Shown here in pieces: positions 15,285-23,850 of a stretch of 28,670 bases of DNA (positions are counted from its first letter, which is position 1; the number at the start of each line of letters is the position of its first letter). The DNA lies in NCBI GenBank assembly GCA_946628045.1, contig CAMOVZ010000010.1:1-28670 (forward strand), read 5' to 3'. The DNA comes from an uncultured Caryophanales bacterium (GTDB lineage: Bacteria > Bacillota_I > Bacilli_A > RF39 > UBA660). The notes beneath the pieces are model-generated. The model was not told where the DNA came from. It did no database searches and saw only the letters and a program-made list of their open reading frames with translations. The translations under genes were made by a program, and so were the position numbers.

Positions 15285-16085
15285 CTACTTTTCTATAAAT
15301 ATTTTCTCCTCCTTGTATAGTTTATTACTTTTTATATTCTTAAAAAGTAAATATATTCCAACTATACAAGAAATAATAGAAATTATTTGAGCTTGTTTTA
15401 AATTTCCAATTAATAGTGAATCACTTCTAAATGTTTCTATTATGAAGCGCTCTATTCCATACCATATGAAGTATATTCCTGTTAACATACCTACTCTTAA
15501 ATTTTTTATTTTTCTTATTAGAAGTAATACTATAAATCCTAATAACGAGAATATTGATTCATATAGAAATGTTGGTTCTCGATAAAAACCATCTATATAC
15601 ATTCCATCTATTATGAATTTAGGTAAATGCATTCCTTTTAAAAAACTTAAAGATACTATTCTTCCATAAGCTTCTCCATTAAAAAAATTACCCCATCTAC
15701 CAATACTTTGAGCTATAATTACTCCTACTACTAGTATATCTAATATCAATAAAAAATTCATCTTTTTTTTCTTACAATAAATAAATAAGAATATTAAACT
15801 AGCTATTATTCCTCCATGGATAGCAAGTCCTCCATTCCATACTTCTAATATTTCTAATGGATTAGATAAGTAATAATTTAAATTAAATAATACATAATAA
15901 ATTCTAGCTCCTAATATACCAATAATTATTCCATAAAATAATAAATCAATTAATTTATCTTTATTAGGATCTTTCTTTTTATATTCTTTTAATATTACAA
16001 ATACTGCAGTAACAATTCCCATAAAAATAAAGAAAGAATACCACTTTATTTTGAAAAAACCTAAATCTAATAAAGTACTATTCAT
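15285..16085 (-). CDS. lgt: prolipoprotein diacylglyceryl transferase
   Basis: The 266-residue multi-pass membrane enzyme moves diacylglycerol from phosphatidylglycerol to the lipobox cysteine of prelipoproteins. It shows LGARIYYVLFN, WNGGLAIHGGIIAS (catalytic His region), the Lgt signature QSIGRWGNFFNGEAYG and the late WYGIERFIIETFRSDSLLIG. About seven hydrophobic helices are visible. Its ATG overlaps the end of the preceding 4TM gene by 8 bp and follows AAAGGAGTAAG. A likely substrate, the lipoprotein at 20533-21228, is encoded in this window. Confidence 0.95.
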   Translation of the reverse strand: MNSTLLDLGFFKIKWYSFFIFMGIVTAVFVILKEYKKKDPNKDKLIDLLFYGIIIGILGARIYYVLFNLNYYLSNPLEILEVWNGGLAIHGGIIASLIFLFIYCKKKKMNFLLILDILVVGVIIAQSIGRWGNFFNGEAYGRIVSLSFLKGMHLPKFIIDGMYIDGFYREPTFLYESIFSLLGFIVLLLIRKIKNLRVGMLTGIYFIWYGIERFIIETFRSDSLLIGNLKQAQIISIISCIVGIYLLFKNIKSNKLYKEEKIFIEK

Positions 16086-16503
16086 GAGATCTTACTCCTT
16101 TAAGTATATTATTAATAATTTTATCCATTATAAAATTAGTTATTGATAAAAGTACTGCTACTAAAAGAGCAATCCATATATTATATAATTGGAAATGTTT
16201 TCCTAATATCCAATCAACTAATTTTAATATAAATAAATTTATAAATGGATAAAACAATCCTAAAGTTAAACCAGTTATTGGGATTGTTAGTGTTACAAGT
16301 ATTGGTTTAATTGTTTTATTTAGAAAATATATTATTAATACTATGATAGATGACCATATAATTAAATGATCACTATCTATATAAATAGATTTAAAAAAAC
16401 TAGTAACTCCGATAAAAACTAGAATATATCCTATCATATGGATTACCCAATCAAATAATCTATTTATCCTTGTCTTGTTTTTATCTTTGATTACTAGCTT
16501 CAT
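16078..16503 (-). CDS. four-TM phage-holin-family/YvlD-like membrane protein
   Basis: The 141-residue protein has a basic N-terminus (KLVIKDKNKTRINRLFDW) and four hydrophobic segments (about 18-38, 47-62, 66-97 and 107-125), including NKTIKPILVTLTIPITGLTLGLF, the core of the PF04020 family (YvlD of Bacillus). The family name refers to weak holin similarity; its function is not established, though yvlD is linked to envelope-stress operons. The gene lies between uvrA and lgt, 10 bp after uvrA, with a GAGGTGA site and an 8-bp overlap with lgt. Confidence 0.8.
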   Translation of the reverse strand: MKLVIKDKNKTRINRLFDWVIHMIGYILVFIGVTSFFKSIYIDSDHLIIWSSIIVLIIYFLNKTIKPILVTLTIPITGLTLGLFYPFINLFILKLVDWILGKHFQLYNIWIALLVAVLLSITNFIMDKIINNILKGVRSHE

Positions 16504-16513
16504 ACATTCACCT

Positions 16514-19327
16514 CTATAGTATTTTCTTTAAGAATTCTCCTGTATATGATTCTTTAATCTTTGATACTTCTTCTGGAGTACCAGTAGCTACTATATTACC
16601 TCCACCATCTCCACCATCTGGACCAAGATCAATAATATAGTCTGCACATTTTATAACATCTAAATTATGTTCTATAACTAATACTGTGTTTTTATTATCT
16701 ACTATTTTTTGTAAAATTGCAAGTAAACGCTTAATGTCATCAGTATGAAGTCCTGTTGTAGGTTCATCTAAGACATATAATGTTTTACCTGTAGGTATTT
16801 TTTGTAATTCTTTAGCAAGTTTTACACGTTCTGCTTCTCCACCTGATAATGTTGGAGCACTTTGTCCTAATTTAATATAACCAAGTCCTACATCTTCAAT
16901 AACTTGTAGTTTTCTTTTTATTTTAGGAACATTTTCAAAAAATTCTAAAGCTTCTGTAACTCTCATATCAAGTATATCTGCAATATTCTTACCTTTATAT
17001 CTTATGTTTAATGTATCTGTGTTATACCTTGTTCCATGGCATACTTCACAAGGAACATATACGTCTGGCAAGAAATGCATTTCTATTTTTTTAACACCAT
17101 CTCCACGACATGCTTCACATCTTCCACCTTTTACATTGAATGAGAATCTATTTTTCTCAAATCCATGCATCTTAGCTTCTTTAGTATTTGTATATAATTC
17201 TCTAATATCATCAAATACGCCAGTGTAAGTTGCTGGATTACTTCTTGGAGTTCTACCTATTGGGTTTTGTGAAATAGCTACTATCTTATCTATATTATCC
17301 ATACCAAGTATTTTTTCATGCTTACCTGGTTTATCTTTACTATCATATATTTTCTTTGATAATGCTTTTACAAGTATTTCATTTACTAAAGTAGATTTAC
17401 CTGAACCTGATACACCAGTTACACATGTGAATGTTCCTAATGGTATATCTACATCTATATTTTTAAGATTATGTTCTTTAGCTCCTTTAATTTTTAGATA
17501 TTTTTTTAAACCTTTTCTTCTTGTTTTTGGAACTTCAATACATAATTTGCCACTTAAATATTGTCCTGTGATACTATCTTTATTATTCATTACTTCTTCT
17601 GGAGTACCGGCTGCTACTACATAACCACCTTTATCTCCGGCACCAGGACCAATATCTACTAAATAGTCACTAGCTAGCATTGTATCAGTATCATGTTCTA
17701 CTACTATTAAAGTATTTCCTAAGTCTCTCATTTCAAGTAATGATTTAATTAGTTTTTCATTATCTCTTTGGTGAAGTCCAATACTAGGTTCATCTAGTAC
17801 ATATAAAACTCCACTTAAACGTGATCCTATTTGAGTAGCTAGTCTAATACGTTGAGCTTCTCCACCAGAAAGACTTCCTGCATTTCTACTTAATGTAAGA
17901 TAACCTAATCCTACATTTTCTAAGAAATGTAATCTATCTAGAATTTCTTTGATTACTAATTTTGCTATTTCTTCCTTTTCTTTTGATAATTTTAAGTTTT
18001 CAAAGAATGGTATTAAATCTTTTATAGACATTTCTGTTACTTCAAAGATATTCTTTTTACCTAATTTAACTTGTAGTACATCGTCATTAAGTCTAGCACC
18101 ATGACATGTATCACAAGTGTGATCTACCATATAGTTATCTAACCATTCTCTTATCCAAGTTGATGTTGTATCCATATGACGGCGTTCTAATCTATTAACT
18201 ATTCCTTCATAGAAATCCATTTTATCTCTTTTAATACCACCACGTGTTGAATAATTAATTCTTATTGGTTCATCACTGCCATATAAAATTAAATCTTTTG
18301 CTTTCTTAGATAATTTTTTCCAAGGTGAAGTCATATCAATCTTATAATGTTTGCATAAGCATTCTAACTCCATGAATTCAATTGCTTCAGGATCATCTGT
18401 AAGTGTTTTAATACATCCATCTTTTAATGATTTATTCTCATCTGGGATAAGTAAATCTACATCTATTTGTTGTTTAATGCCTAATCCTTTACAATCAGGG
18501 CATGCTCCATATGGGGCATTGAAACTAAATAGTCTTGGTTCTAATTCAGGAAGTGAAAATTCACAATGGGGACAAGCAAATTGTTCTGAAAAGACTAGTT
18601 CTTTAGCATTATCTCCCAATATTTGTATTACTACTTTTCCATTAGATAATTTAGTTGCTTGTTCAATAGATTCAAATAATCTAGATCTTGATTCTTCTTT
18701 TAATACAATTCTATCTATAACTACATCTATTTTATCTTTAGTATTTTTATCTAGAGTAATTTCTTCTGACAAATCATACATTTCACCATTAACACGAACT
18801 CTTACATATCCATCTTTTCTTAATTTTTCAAATAAATCTTTATGTGTACCTTTTTCTCCATGTACTACAGGTGACATTATAACCATTTTAGTACCCATAG
18901 GATATTCCATAATTTTATTAGTCATTTCTTCAACACTTTGACTAGTTATTGGAATATTATGATTAGGACAGTATGGAACTCCACAACGTGCAAAAACAAG
19001 TCTTAAATAATCATATATTTCAGTTACTGTACCTACAGTACTTCTTGGATTATTATTAGTAGTTTTTTGGTCTATGGATATAGCAGGAGAAAGTCCTTCT
19101 ATAGAATCAACATCACTTTTTTCAGTATTTCCTAAAAATTGTCTAGCATAAGCAGATAAACTTTCAACATATCTACGTTGTCCTTCTGCATAAATAGTAT
19201 CGAACGCTAAAGAAGATTTACCACTTCCTGATAAACCTGTCATTACTATTAACTTATTTTTAGGTAATTCGATATCTATATTTTTTAAATTATTTTCTCG
19301 TGCACCTTTTACTATAATTTTATCCAT
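16514..19327 (-). CDS. uvrA: excinuclease ABC subunit A
   Basis: The 937-residue protein is full length. It has two ABC modules with Walker A GLSGSGKSSLAFD and GVSGSGKSTLVNE, signature motifs SLSGGEAQRIRLA and TLSGGEAERVKLA, and zinc-binding CxxC pairs (CPHC...CPDC, CDTC, CEAC...CEVC). As a dimer with UvrB it recognises bulky DNA lesions for nucleotide-excision repair. It is the first gene of uvrA-4TM-lgt-yvcK-whiA, with its own extended -10 promoter. uvrB is nearby but in a separate operon, with small-peptide locus 2 and the radical SAM and lipoprotein genes between them. Confidence 0.98.
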   Translation of the reverse strand: MDKIIVKGARENNLKNIDIELPKNKLIVMTGLSGSGKSSLAFDTIYAEGQRRYVESLSAYARQFLGNTEKSDVDSIEGLSPAISIDQKTTNNNPRSTVGTVTEIYDYLRLVFARCGVPYCPNHNIPITSQSVEEMTNKIMEYPMGTKMVIMSPVVHGEKGTHKDLFEKLRKDGYVRVRVNGEMYDLSEEITLDKNTKDKIDVVIDRIVLKEESRSRLFESIEQATKLSNGKVVIQILGDNAKELVFSEQFACPHCEFSLPELEPRLFSFNAPYGACPDCKGLGIKQQIDVDLLIPDENKSLKDGCIKTLTDDPEAIEFMELECLCKHYKIDMTSPWKKLSKKAKDLILYGSDEPIRINYSTRGGIKRDKMDFYEGIVNRLERRHMDTTSTWIREWLDNYMVDHTCDTCHGARLNDDVLQVKLGKKNIFEVTEMSIKDLIPFFENLKLSKEKEEIAKLVIKEILDRLHFLENVGLGYLTLSRNAGSLSGGEAQRIRLATQIGSRLSGVLYVLDEPSIGLHQRDNEKLIKSLLEMRDLGNTLIVVEHDTDTMLASDYLVDIGPGAGDKGGYVVAAGTPEEVMNNKDSITGQYLSGKLCIEVPKTRRKGLKKYLKIKGAKEHNLKNIDVDIPLGTFTCVTGVSGSGKSTLVNEILVKALSKKIYDSKDKPGKHEKILGMDNIDKIVAISQNPIGRTPRSNPATYTGVFDDIRELYTNTKEAKMHGFEKNRFSFNVKGGRCEACRGDGVKKIEMHFLPDVYVPCEVCHGTRYNTDTLNIRYKGKNIADILDMRVTEALEFFENVPKIKRKLQVIEDVGLGYIKLGQSAPTLSGGEAERVKLAKELQKIPTGKTLYVLDEPTTGLHTDDIKRLLAILQKIVDNKNTVLVIEHNLDVIKCADYIIDLGPDGGDGGGNIVATGTPEEVSKIKESYTGEFLKKIL

Positions 19328-19344
19328 AGTACCACCTCTTGCAT

Positions 19345-19353
19345 ATTATACCA
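19345..19353 (-). promoter_or_regulatory. uvrA operon promoter (extended -10)
   Basis: Minus-strand TGGTATAAT lies 18 bp before the uvrA start. No clear -35 box is seen, and I found no LexA-type GAAC-N4-GTTC box. Confidence 0.6.
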
Positions 19354-19388
19354 CAAAAAAAGAAAAATATAATTATTTTCCTATTTCT

Positions 19389-19418
19389 TTGGAAGAAAAT
19401 CTTTTTCTTGCGAATAAT
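19389..19418 (+). promoter_or_regulatory. candidate promoter of small-peptide locus 2
   Basis: TTGGAA (19389-19394) and AATAAT (19413-19418) are 18 bp apart, divergent from the uvrA promoter. The same elements occur at the matching place in locus 1. Confidence 0.45.
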
Positions 19419-19424
19419 ATAGTA

Positions 19425-19489
19425 GAGGGTAATAGGATGTTTCTCTTTTTTTGACCGTCAGGGGTTCGGTTAGGAAAGGAGGGATTATT
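19425..19489 (+). promoter_or_regulatory. structured leader of small-peptide locus 2
   Basis: The leader contains GGATGTTT (19435-19442), perfectly complementary to AAACATCC (19569-19576), the 11-mer GGGGTTCGGTT (19461-19471) shared with locus 1, and the ribosome-binding site AAAGGAGGG. The pairing element lies 55 nt upstream of the start codon, exactly as in locus 1. Confidence 0.5.
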
Positions 19490-19564
19490 ATGAAAGAACG
19501 TGAAAAACTATTATTTCTAATAATTCTTTTATTACTTACTGTAGTTATACTATTAGTTAAATAA
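19490..19564 (+). CDS. 24-residue hydrophobic peptide, candidate type I toxin (copy 2)
   Basis: ATG follows AAAGGAGGG with a 6-nt spacer, and the ORF ends in TAA. The peptide begins MKEREKLLFL and continues with ~15 Ile/Leu/Val residues plus one Thr before a final Lys, predicting a single membrane helix with a positive C-terminal end. It shares the charged REK segment, helix length and terminal Leu-Leu-x-Lys with copy 1, while the DNA has diverged; that suggests the peptide is under selection. A membrane-active toxin is the best inference. A stress-linked small membrane protein is the main alternative. Confidence 0.65.
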   Translation: MKEREKLLFLIILLLLTVVILLVK

Positions 19565-19565
19565 T

Positions 19566-19670
19566 AAAAAACATCCGAAACTAGGTTTCGGATAACAAAA
19601 CAACAAGAGGAGCATTATGAAAGCTATTTGCCCTCTCTTTTTTATTTTATGAAGAATCTCTTCATATATT
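19566..19670 (-). ncRNA. candidate cis-antisense RNA (antitoxin), copy 2
   Basis: From a minus-strand TATAAT (19682-19677) transcription would start near 19670. It would pass a perfect 5' hairpin ATGAAGA / TCTTCAT (19649-19665) and a second hairpin matching the toxin mRNA terminator, and end at ATCCGAAAC / GTTTCGGAT (9 bp, 3-nt loop, 19573-19593) followed by six T (19571-19566). The plus strand lacks a T-run at this hairpin, so it terminates only the antisense direction. Confidence 0.5.
19606..19647 (+). terminator. terminator of the copy-2 peptide mRNA
   Basis: AGAGG-A-GCA (19606-19614) pairs with TGCCCTCT (19629-19636) as an 8-bp stem with one bulged A, then CTTTTTTATTTT on the plus strand. 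Locus 1 has a homologous hairpin (13308-13340, bulge on the other arm) without a good T-run. Confidence 0.65.
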
Positions 19671-19701
19671 CATTGTATTATATTTATTTACTTTTGTAAA
19701 T
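19665..19701 (-). repeat. 37-nt conserved block with minus-strand promoter, copy 2
   Basis: It is 35/37 identical to 13340-13376, with the same minus-strand TATAAT and TTTAC-N4-GTAAA inverted repeat. It overlaps the first base of the radical SAM stop codon, just as copy 1 abuts the whiA stop. Confidence 0.8.
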
Positions 19702-20531
19702 TAAAATCTTTCTTTAAATACGCATGATTTACATAACTCTTCACAAGGCTTTCTATCTCTAAATGATTTTAATAAATTTTGATATCTATCACTATTAATA
19801 ATATCTTCTAAATTATCTTTATAAATATTTCCTAAATCTATTACTCCATTAGAATCTAAGCAACATGGTACTACTGTACCATCTACTAGAATAGCTATAT
19901 GAGTATTTAGTCCATAGCAATATCCATTACTTTTATAGTTATTAACAGTTGGCCATATAAATTCATTATCTTTATCCACATAAATTGTGGAAGAAATTTT
20001 TGTATTATTCTCATTTTTAATTTTATCAACAGTTTCTGTGGATAAATTATAATAAGATTTTATTTTATCCACTATTTTCTGTGAATTATTATCTAATTCA
20101 TTATTCTTTAAAGTCCATAATCTATAAATTACTGTAGTATTTTTTGATAAGTATTTTATATTATCAAATATATCTTCTAAGTAGTTTTCTTTATTGTGTT
20201 CACAATGTAGTGAAAAATTTATTTTATTTAGATTATTACATTTTCCTAATTCTTTAGCATATTTAGAAAAAAATACTCCATTAGTGGTTAGATTTACTTT
20301 TAGATTGTATTCATTTGCTTTATTAATAAACTTAATTATATCTTTATGTATTAAAGGTTCTCCTTTTACATGAAGATATATATAATCAGTAAATCCTTTT
20401 ATCTTATTTAGAATTAAATCAAATTCATCTAAAGTCATATTCCTACGAGGCTTTTTGACTTCACTACAGAAACTACAATTTAAATTACAATTATTAGTTA
20501 TTTCTATATATATTTTTTTATATTTTTTCAT
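19701..20531 (-). CDS. radical SAM/SPASM-domain protein
   Basis: The 276-residue protein carries the radical SAM iron-sulfur motif C15-x3-C19-x2-C22 (NNCNLNCSFC), a GEP-like KGEPL motif and a C-terminal SPASM-type cysteine cluster (GYCYG, VPCCLD, and PCEELCKSCVF at the end) for auxiliary clusters. The family modifies peptides, proteins or other substrates by radical chemistry; the substrate here is unknown. I use the ATG at 20531, one base after the lipoprotein stop (TAATATG); a TTG at 20546 is the alternative. It is the last gene of the uvrB operon and has no terminator of its own before the antisense unit. Confidence 0.85.
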   Translation of the reverse strand: MKKYKKIYIEITNNCNLNCSFCSEVKKPRRNMTLDEFDLILNKIKGFTDYIYLHVKGEPLIHKDIIKFINKANEYNLKVNLTTNGVFFSKYAKELGKCNNLNKINFSLHCEHNKENYLEDIFDNIKYLSKNTTVIYRLWTLKNNELDNNSQKIVDKIKSYYNLSTETVDKIKNENNTKISSTIYVDKDNEFIWPTVNNYKSNGYCYGLNTHIAILVDGTVVPCCLDSNGVIDLGNIYKDNLEDIINSDRYQNLLKSFRDRKPCEELCKSCVFKERF

Positions 20532-20532
20532 A

Positions 20533-21228
20533 TTATCTATTTTCAATTATAGTAAATTGACCTTTACCTTCTGTGATATTAATTGATGTATAAAAGTAAT
20601 TAAAGTCATTAGTAACATTTAATCTTTCCTTTGATGTGTAATCTCCATTAGTTCTTATTTGTTTATTTAATAGTATAAGAGAATTATATCTACTACCAAC
20701 TTTATAGATTGGAATATATACACGGAAGAATCCTCTATTTTCTTCTTGAGTTATTGTGTATGTATTTATTACTTGATTTTCATCTAGTTTTTCATATGAA
20801 GTTGATATTTGTATATCTGGTTCTTCTCCATTAACATTACATACTTTTATTCCATCATATGTTACACATGAAGTAAGTTGATCTTCACGTCCATTTAGAG
20901 TATCCATTCTATTATATGCTTCTTCATCAGTACCTTTGCAATCTGTTTTTATTGCTTTATTAACACCATTATAGTTAATTTCAACATCAACATCTCCTGA
21001 TAGTCTTTGATCTAGATATACTTCATACCAAATTTGTCTATCACCAGTTATTTTGGCATTTGCACTTACAATATTAGCATTTATTCCTTTATTTCTTAGC
21101 CATGTTGTTGCTCTTTGCATTCCAATACTTTCACATCTTGTTTTTTCACTTTGTGATACTCTAGTACATCCTGTACTAGCAATTAATAATATTATTAATA
21201 AAACTATTACTTTTATACTTCTTTTCAT
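20533..21228 (-). CDS. predicted lipoprotein of unknown function
   Basis: The 231-residue product has a lipoprotein signal: MKR, a hydrophobic stretch, and lipobox STGC with the modified cysteine at C21. The mature part is polar, predicted mostly beta, with four more cysteines (around 32, 97, 120 and 129) that could form two disulfides. I do not recognise the family. GTGGAGGAC precedes the ATG. It sits between uvrB (11 bp) and the radical SAM gene (1 bp), so all three are probably co-transcribed, although a functional link with DNA repair is not obvious. Confidence 0.75.
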   Translation of the reverse strand: MKRSIKVIVLLIILLIASTGCTRVSQSEKTRCESIGMQRATTWLRNKGINANIVSANAKITGDRQIWYEVYLDQRLSGDVDVEINYNGVNKAIKTDCKGTDEEAYNRMDTLNGREDQLTSCVTYDGIKVCNVNGEEPDIQISTSYEKLDENQVINTYTITQEENRGFFRVYIPIYKVGSRYNSLILLNKQIRTNGDYTSKERLNVTNDFNYFYTSINITEGKGQFTIIENR

Positions 21229-21239
21229 AAGTCCTCCAC

Positions 21240-23192
21240 TTAATTACTTTTCATTTCAAATAATATATCACGTAATTCCATAGCACGTTCGAAGTCTAAG
21301 TTTCTTGCTGCTTCTCTCATTTCTTGTTCGATAACTTCCATATTATGAGCTATTTCTTTCTTAGTTAATTTCTTAGTCTTAGTTTCTTTATTTAGATCGG
21401 TATTACTAATTACTTCTCTTATATCCTTAATAATTGTTTTTGGAGTAATATTATGTTCTTTATTATATTTTTCTTGGATAGTTCTACGACGAGCTGTTTC
21501 TTCCATTGCTTCTTTCATAGAATCTGTTATTTTATCTCCATACATTATTACATGACCATTAGCATTTCTTGCACAACGTCCTGCTGTTTGGATTAAACTT
21601 CTTGTACTTCTTAAGAATCCTTCTTTATCAGCATCTAATATGGCTATTAAACTTACTTCAGGAATATCTATACCTTCTCTTAATAAGTTAATACCTACTA
21701 CACAATCATATTTACCAGTTCTTAAATCGTGAATTATTTGCATTCTTTCTAATGTTTTAACTTCTGTGTGAAGATATGCTACTTTGATATCTAATTCTTT
21801 TAGATAATTAGTTAATTCTTCAGCCATACGGATAGTTAATGTAGTAATAAGAACTCTTTCATTCTTAGATATTCTATCATTAATTTCACCTACTAAGTCA
21901 TCTATTTGACCTTCAGTTTTTCTAACTTCAATAGTTGGATCAAGTAGGCCTGTTGGACGAATAATTTGTTCTACATATTTACCATGAGTATGTTCTAATT
22001 CAAGGTCACCTGGTGTAGCTGATACATAAATAACTTGATTTATTTTCTTTTCAAATTCATCATATTTTAATGGTCTATTATCTAGGGCACTAGGTAATCT
22101 AAATCCATAATCTACTAGATTTTGTTTTCTAGATCTGTCTCCATTATACATACCTCTTACTTGTGGTAGGGTAACATGTGATTCATCTACTACTAATAAA
22201 TAATCATCAGGGAAGAAATCCATTAATGTAGTTGGAGTTTCTCCAGGAGCACGTCCTGCCATAGGTGCTGAATAGTTTTCTACTCCACTACAGAATCCTG
22301 TTTCTTCCAACATTTCTATATCATAATTAGTTCTTTGTTCTAATCGTTCTGCAGCTAATAATTTATTATTTTCTTTTAAGTATTTTAATCTATCAGCTAG
22401 TTCTATTTTTATACGTTCAATACCAGCTTTTAATTTTTCATCACTTGTTACGAAGTGACTTGCTGGAAATATAGAAACATTTTTAACATTCTTACTAACT
22501 ACTCCAGTTAAAGCATCAATCTCACTTATTCTATCTATTTCATCACCAAAAAATTCTATACGGTAACCACTAGCTCTTTGATAAGCTGGAATTATTTCTA
22601 ATACATCTCCTCTAACTCTAAATGTACCTCTTTTAAAATCTAAATCATTTCTTTCATATAACATATCTACTAGTCTTTGTAAGACGTCATTTCTTGAGAT
22701 TGTTTCACCTACTGTTAGAGTAATCATTTTATTTTTATATTCATCAACTTCACCAATACCATAAATACATGAAACAGAAGCCACTACTATAACATCTCTA
22801 CGTGATATTAATGCAGAAGTTGCAGCATGACGAAGTTCATCTATTTCATCATTAATTGATGAATCTTTTTCTATGTAAGTATCAGTAGATGGTACATATG
22901 CTTCAGGTTGATAGTAATCGTAATAACTTACAAAATATTCAACTCTATTATTAGGAAATAATTCTTTTAATTCACTATATAATTGTCCAGCTAAAGTCTT
23001 ATTATGTGCAAGTACTAAAGTAGGTTTATTTACTTCTTTAATTACATTAGCAATAGTAAATGTTTTACCAGTTCCAGTAGCACCTAATAGTACTTGTTCT
23101 TTAGTACCAGAATTTATTCCTTCTACTAATTCTTTTATAGCTTTAGGTTGATCTCCACTAGGAGTGTATTTACTTACTAATTCAAAAGACAT
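21240..23192 (-). CDS. uvrB: excinuclease ABC subunit B
   Basis: The 650-residue protein is full-length UvrB: Walker A GATGTGKT (37-44), the beta-hairpin [21 protein letters not shown] that probes damage, DESHVTLPQ, helicase motifs V/VI ([21 protein letters not shown]) and the C-terminal UvrC-binding coil ([12 protein letters not shown]). It verifies lesions handed over by UvrA and recruits UvrC. The start is the ATG at 23192 behind AGAGGTGG; the frame extends 11 codons upstream to 23225 without a better signal. It is first in an operon with the lipoprotein and radical SAM genes. Confidence 0.97.
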   Translation of the reverse strand: MSFELVSKYTPSGDQPKAIKELVEGINSGTKEQVLLGATGTGKTFTIANVIKEVNKPTLVLAHNKTLAGQLYSELKELFPNNRVEYFVSYYDYYQPEAYVPSTDTYIEKDSSINDEIDELRHAATSALISRRDVIVVASVSCIYGIGEVDEYKNKMITLTVGETISRNDVLQRLVDMLYERNDLDFKRGTFRVRGDVLEIIPAYQRASGYRIEFFGDEIDRISEIDALTGVVSKNVKNVSIFPASHFVTSDEKLKAGIERIKIELADRLKYLKENNKLLAAERLEQRTNYDIEMLEETGFCSGVENYSAPMAGRAPGETPTTLMDFFPDDYLLVVDESHVTLPQVRGMYNGDRSRKQNLVDYGFRLPSALDNRPLKYDEFEKKINQVIYVSATPGDLELEHTHGKYVEQIIRPTGLLDPTIEVRKTEGQIDDLVGEINDRISKNERVLITTLTIRMAEELTNYLKELDIKVAYLHTEVKTLERMQIIHDLRTGKYDCVVGINLLREGIDIPEVSLIAILDADKEGFLRSTRSLIQTAGRCARNANGHVIMYGDKITDSMKEAMEETARRRTIQEKYNKEHNITPKTIIKDIREVISNTDLNKETKTKKLTKKEIAHNMEVIEQEMREAARNLDFERAMELRDILFEMKSN

Positions 23193-23215
23193 ATTACCAC
23201 CTCTTTTCTTTTTGT

Positions 23216-23244
23216 ATTTTATCATTTATTACAATATAAAACAA
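23216..23244 (-). promoter_or_regulatory. uvrB operon promoter
   Basis: Minus-strand TTGTTT (23244-23239) and TAAAAT (23221-23216) are 17 bp apart, with a TG extension (TGATAAAAT). No LexA-type box is visible. Confidence 0.6.
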
Positions 23245-23268
23245 GGATATAAATAGTATACCCTTGTT
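23239..23268 (-). terminator. weak terminator after the 159-residue gene
   Basis: ACAAGG / CCTTGT (arms 23262-23267 and 23241-23246) with a long loop is followed on the minus strand by TTTTATATTG. It overlaps the uvrB -35 box and may allow read-through. Confidence 0.4.
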
Positions 23269-23275
23269 TATTATT

Positions 23276-23755
23276 TTAATAAGTTTTATCTGTTTTTAAT
23301 GCTTCCTCTTTGGATTTTACTTCTTCAAGCATTTTTATTCTTTCAAATACTTCATGTTTAATTGATGTTGTTATTATTTCATCACTATTACTAATTAAAG
23401 AATCATAATCTCTATTTACAAGTGATTTTATTTTTTCTTCTGTTGCATTTTTCTCTTCTAGAACTTCTTCTATTGCTTTTGTTCTATCAGATTCATCCAT
23501 ATCTAAGAATATTATTCCACTTCCGTCTTTATATTTTCTAGCTGTTGCACGTCGTGCAGTAATTTTTCCTATATACTTAGGATCGTTTCCAAAAGCCATA
23601 GTTGTACGTCCAATTAAGTAATCTTCATCTGCTAGTCTTATTATTCCTAAAAATTCCCCATCTACTGGTCCTTCTGGTTTATTTTTAATACCCATTCCTT
23701 CCCAAGAACCAATAGGGTCATTTGAATTACTAAATCCATATTCTACTTTTTTCAT
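23276..23755 (-). CDS. hypothetical cytoplasmic protein
   Basis: The 159-residue protein has no signal peptide or membrane segment. The N-terminal ~95 residues contain glycine-rich, probably beta segments (SWEGMGIKNKPEGPVDGEFLG, YLIGRTTMAFGNDPKYIG) and a basic ITARRATARKYKDG patch. The C-terminal ~60 residues are charged and probably helical. I do not recognise the family. It lies between the secreted-protein terminator and uvrB, with a GTAGGTGAAA site before the ATG. Confidence 0.7.
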   Translation of the reverse strand: MKKVEYGFSNSNDPIGSWEGMGIKNKPEGPVDGEFLGIIRLADEDYLIGRTTMAFGNDPKYIGKITARRATARKYKDGSGIIFLDMDESDRTKAIEEVLEEKNATEEKIKSLVNRDYDSLISNSDEIITTSIKHEVFERIKMLEEVKSKEEALKTDKTY

Positions 23756-23790
23756 ATTTTCACCTACTTTAATATAAGTATAAACTAATT

Positions 23791-23820
23791 AAAAAAAATG
23801 CAATAATAAATTATTGCATT
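23791..23820 (-). terminator. strong terminator of the secreted-protein gene
   Basis: AATGCAATAA / TTATTGCATT, a perfect 10-bp stem with a 4-nt loop, is followed on the minus strand by eight T. It lies 30 bp after the stop codon. Confidence 0.85.
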
Positions 23821-23850
23821 TTCTATTAATTTGACTAATATTTACATATT

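Noticed and set aside
19490..20531. Small peptide plus radical SAM/SPASM enzyme as a RiPP biosynthesis pair
   Set aside because: The peptide is a pure hydrophobic helix with no Cys and only one Ser/Thr to modify. It is convergent with the enzyme gene, and its paralogue at 13190 has no radical SAM neighbour.
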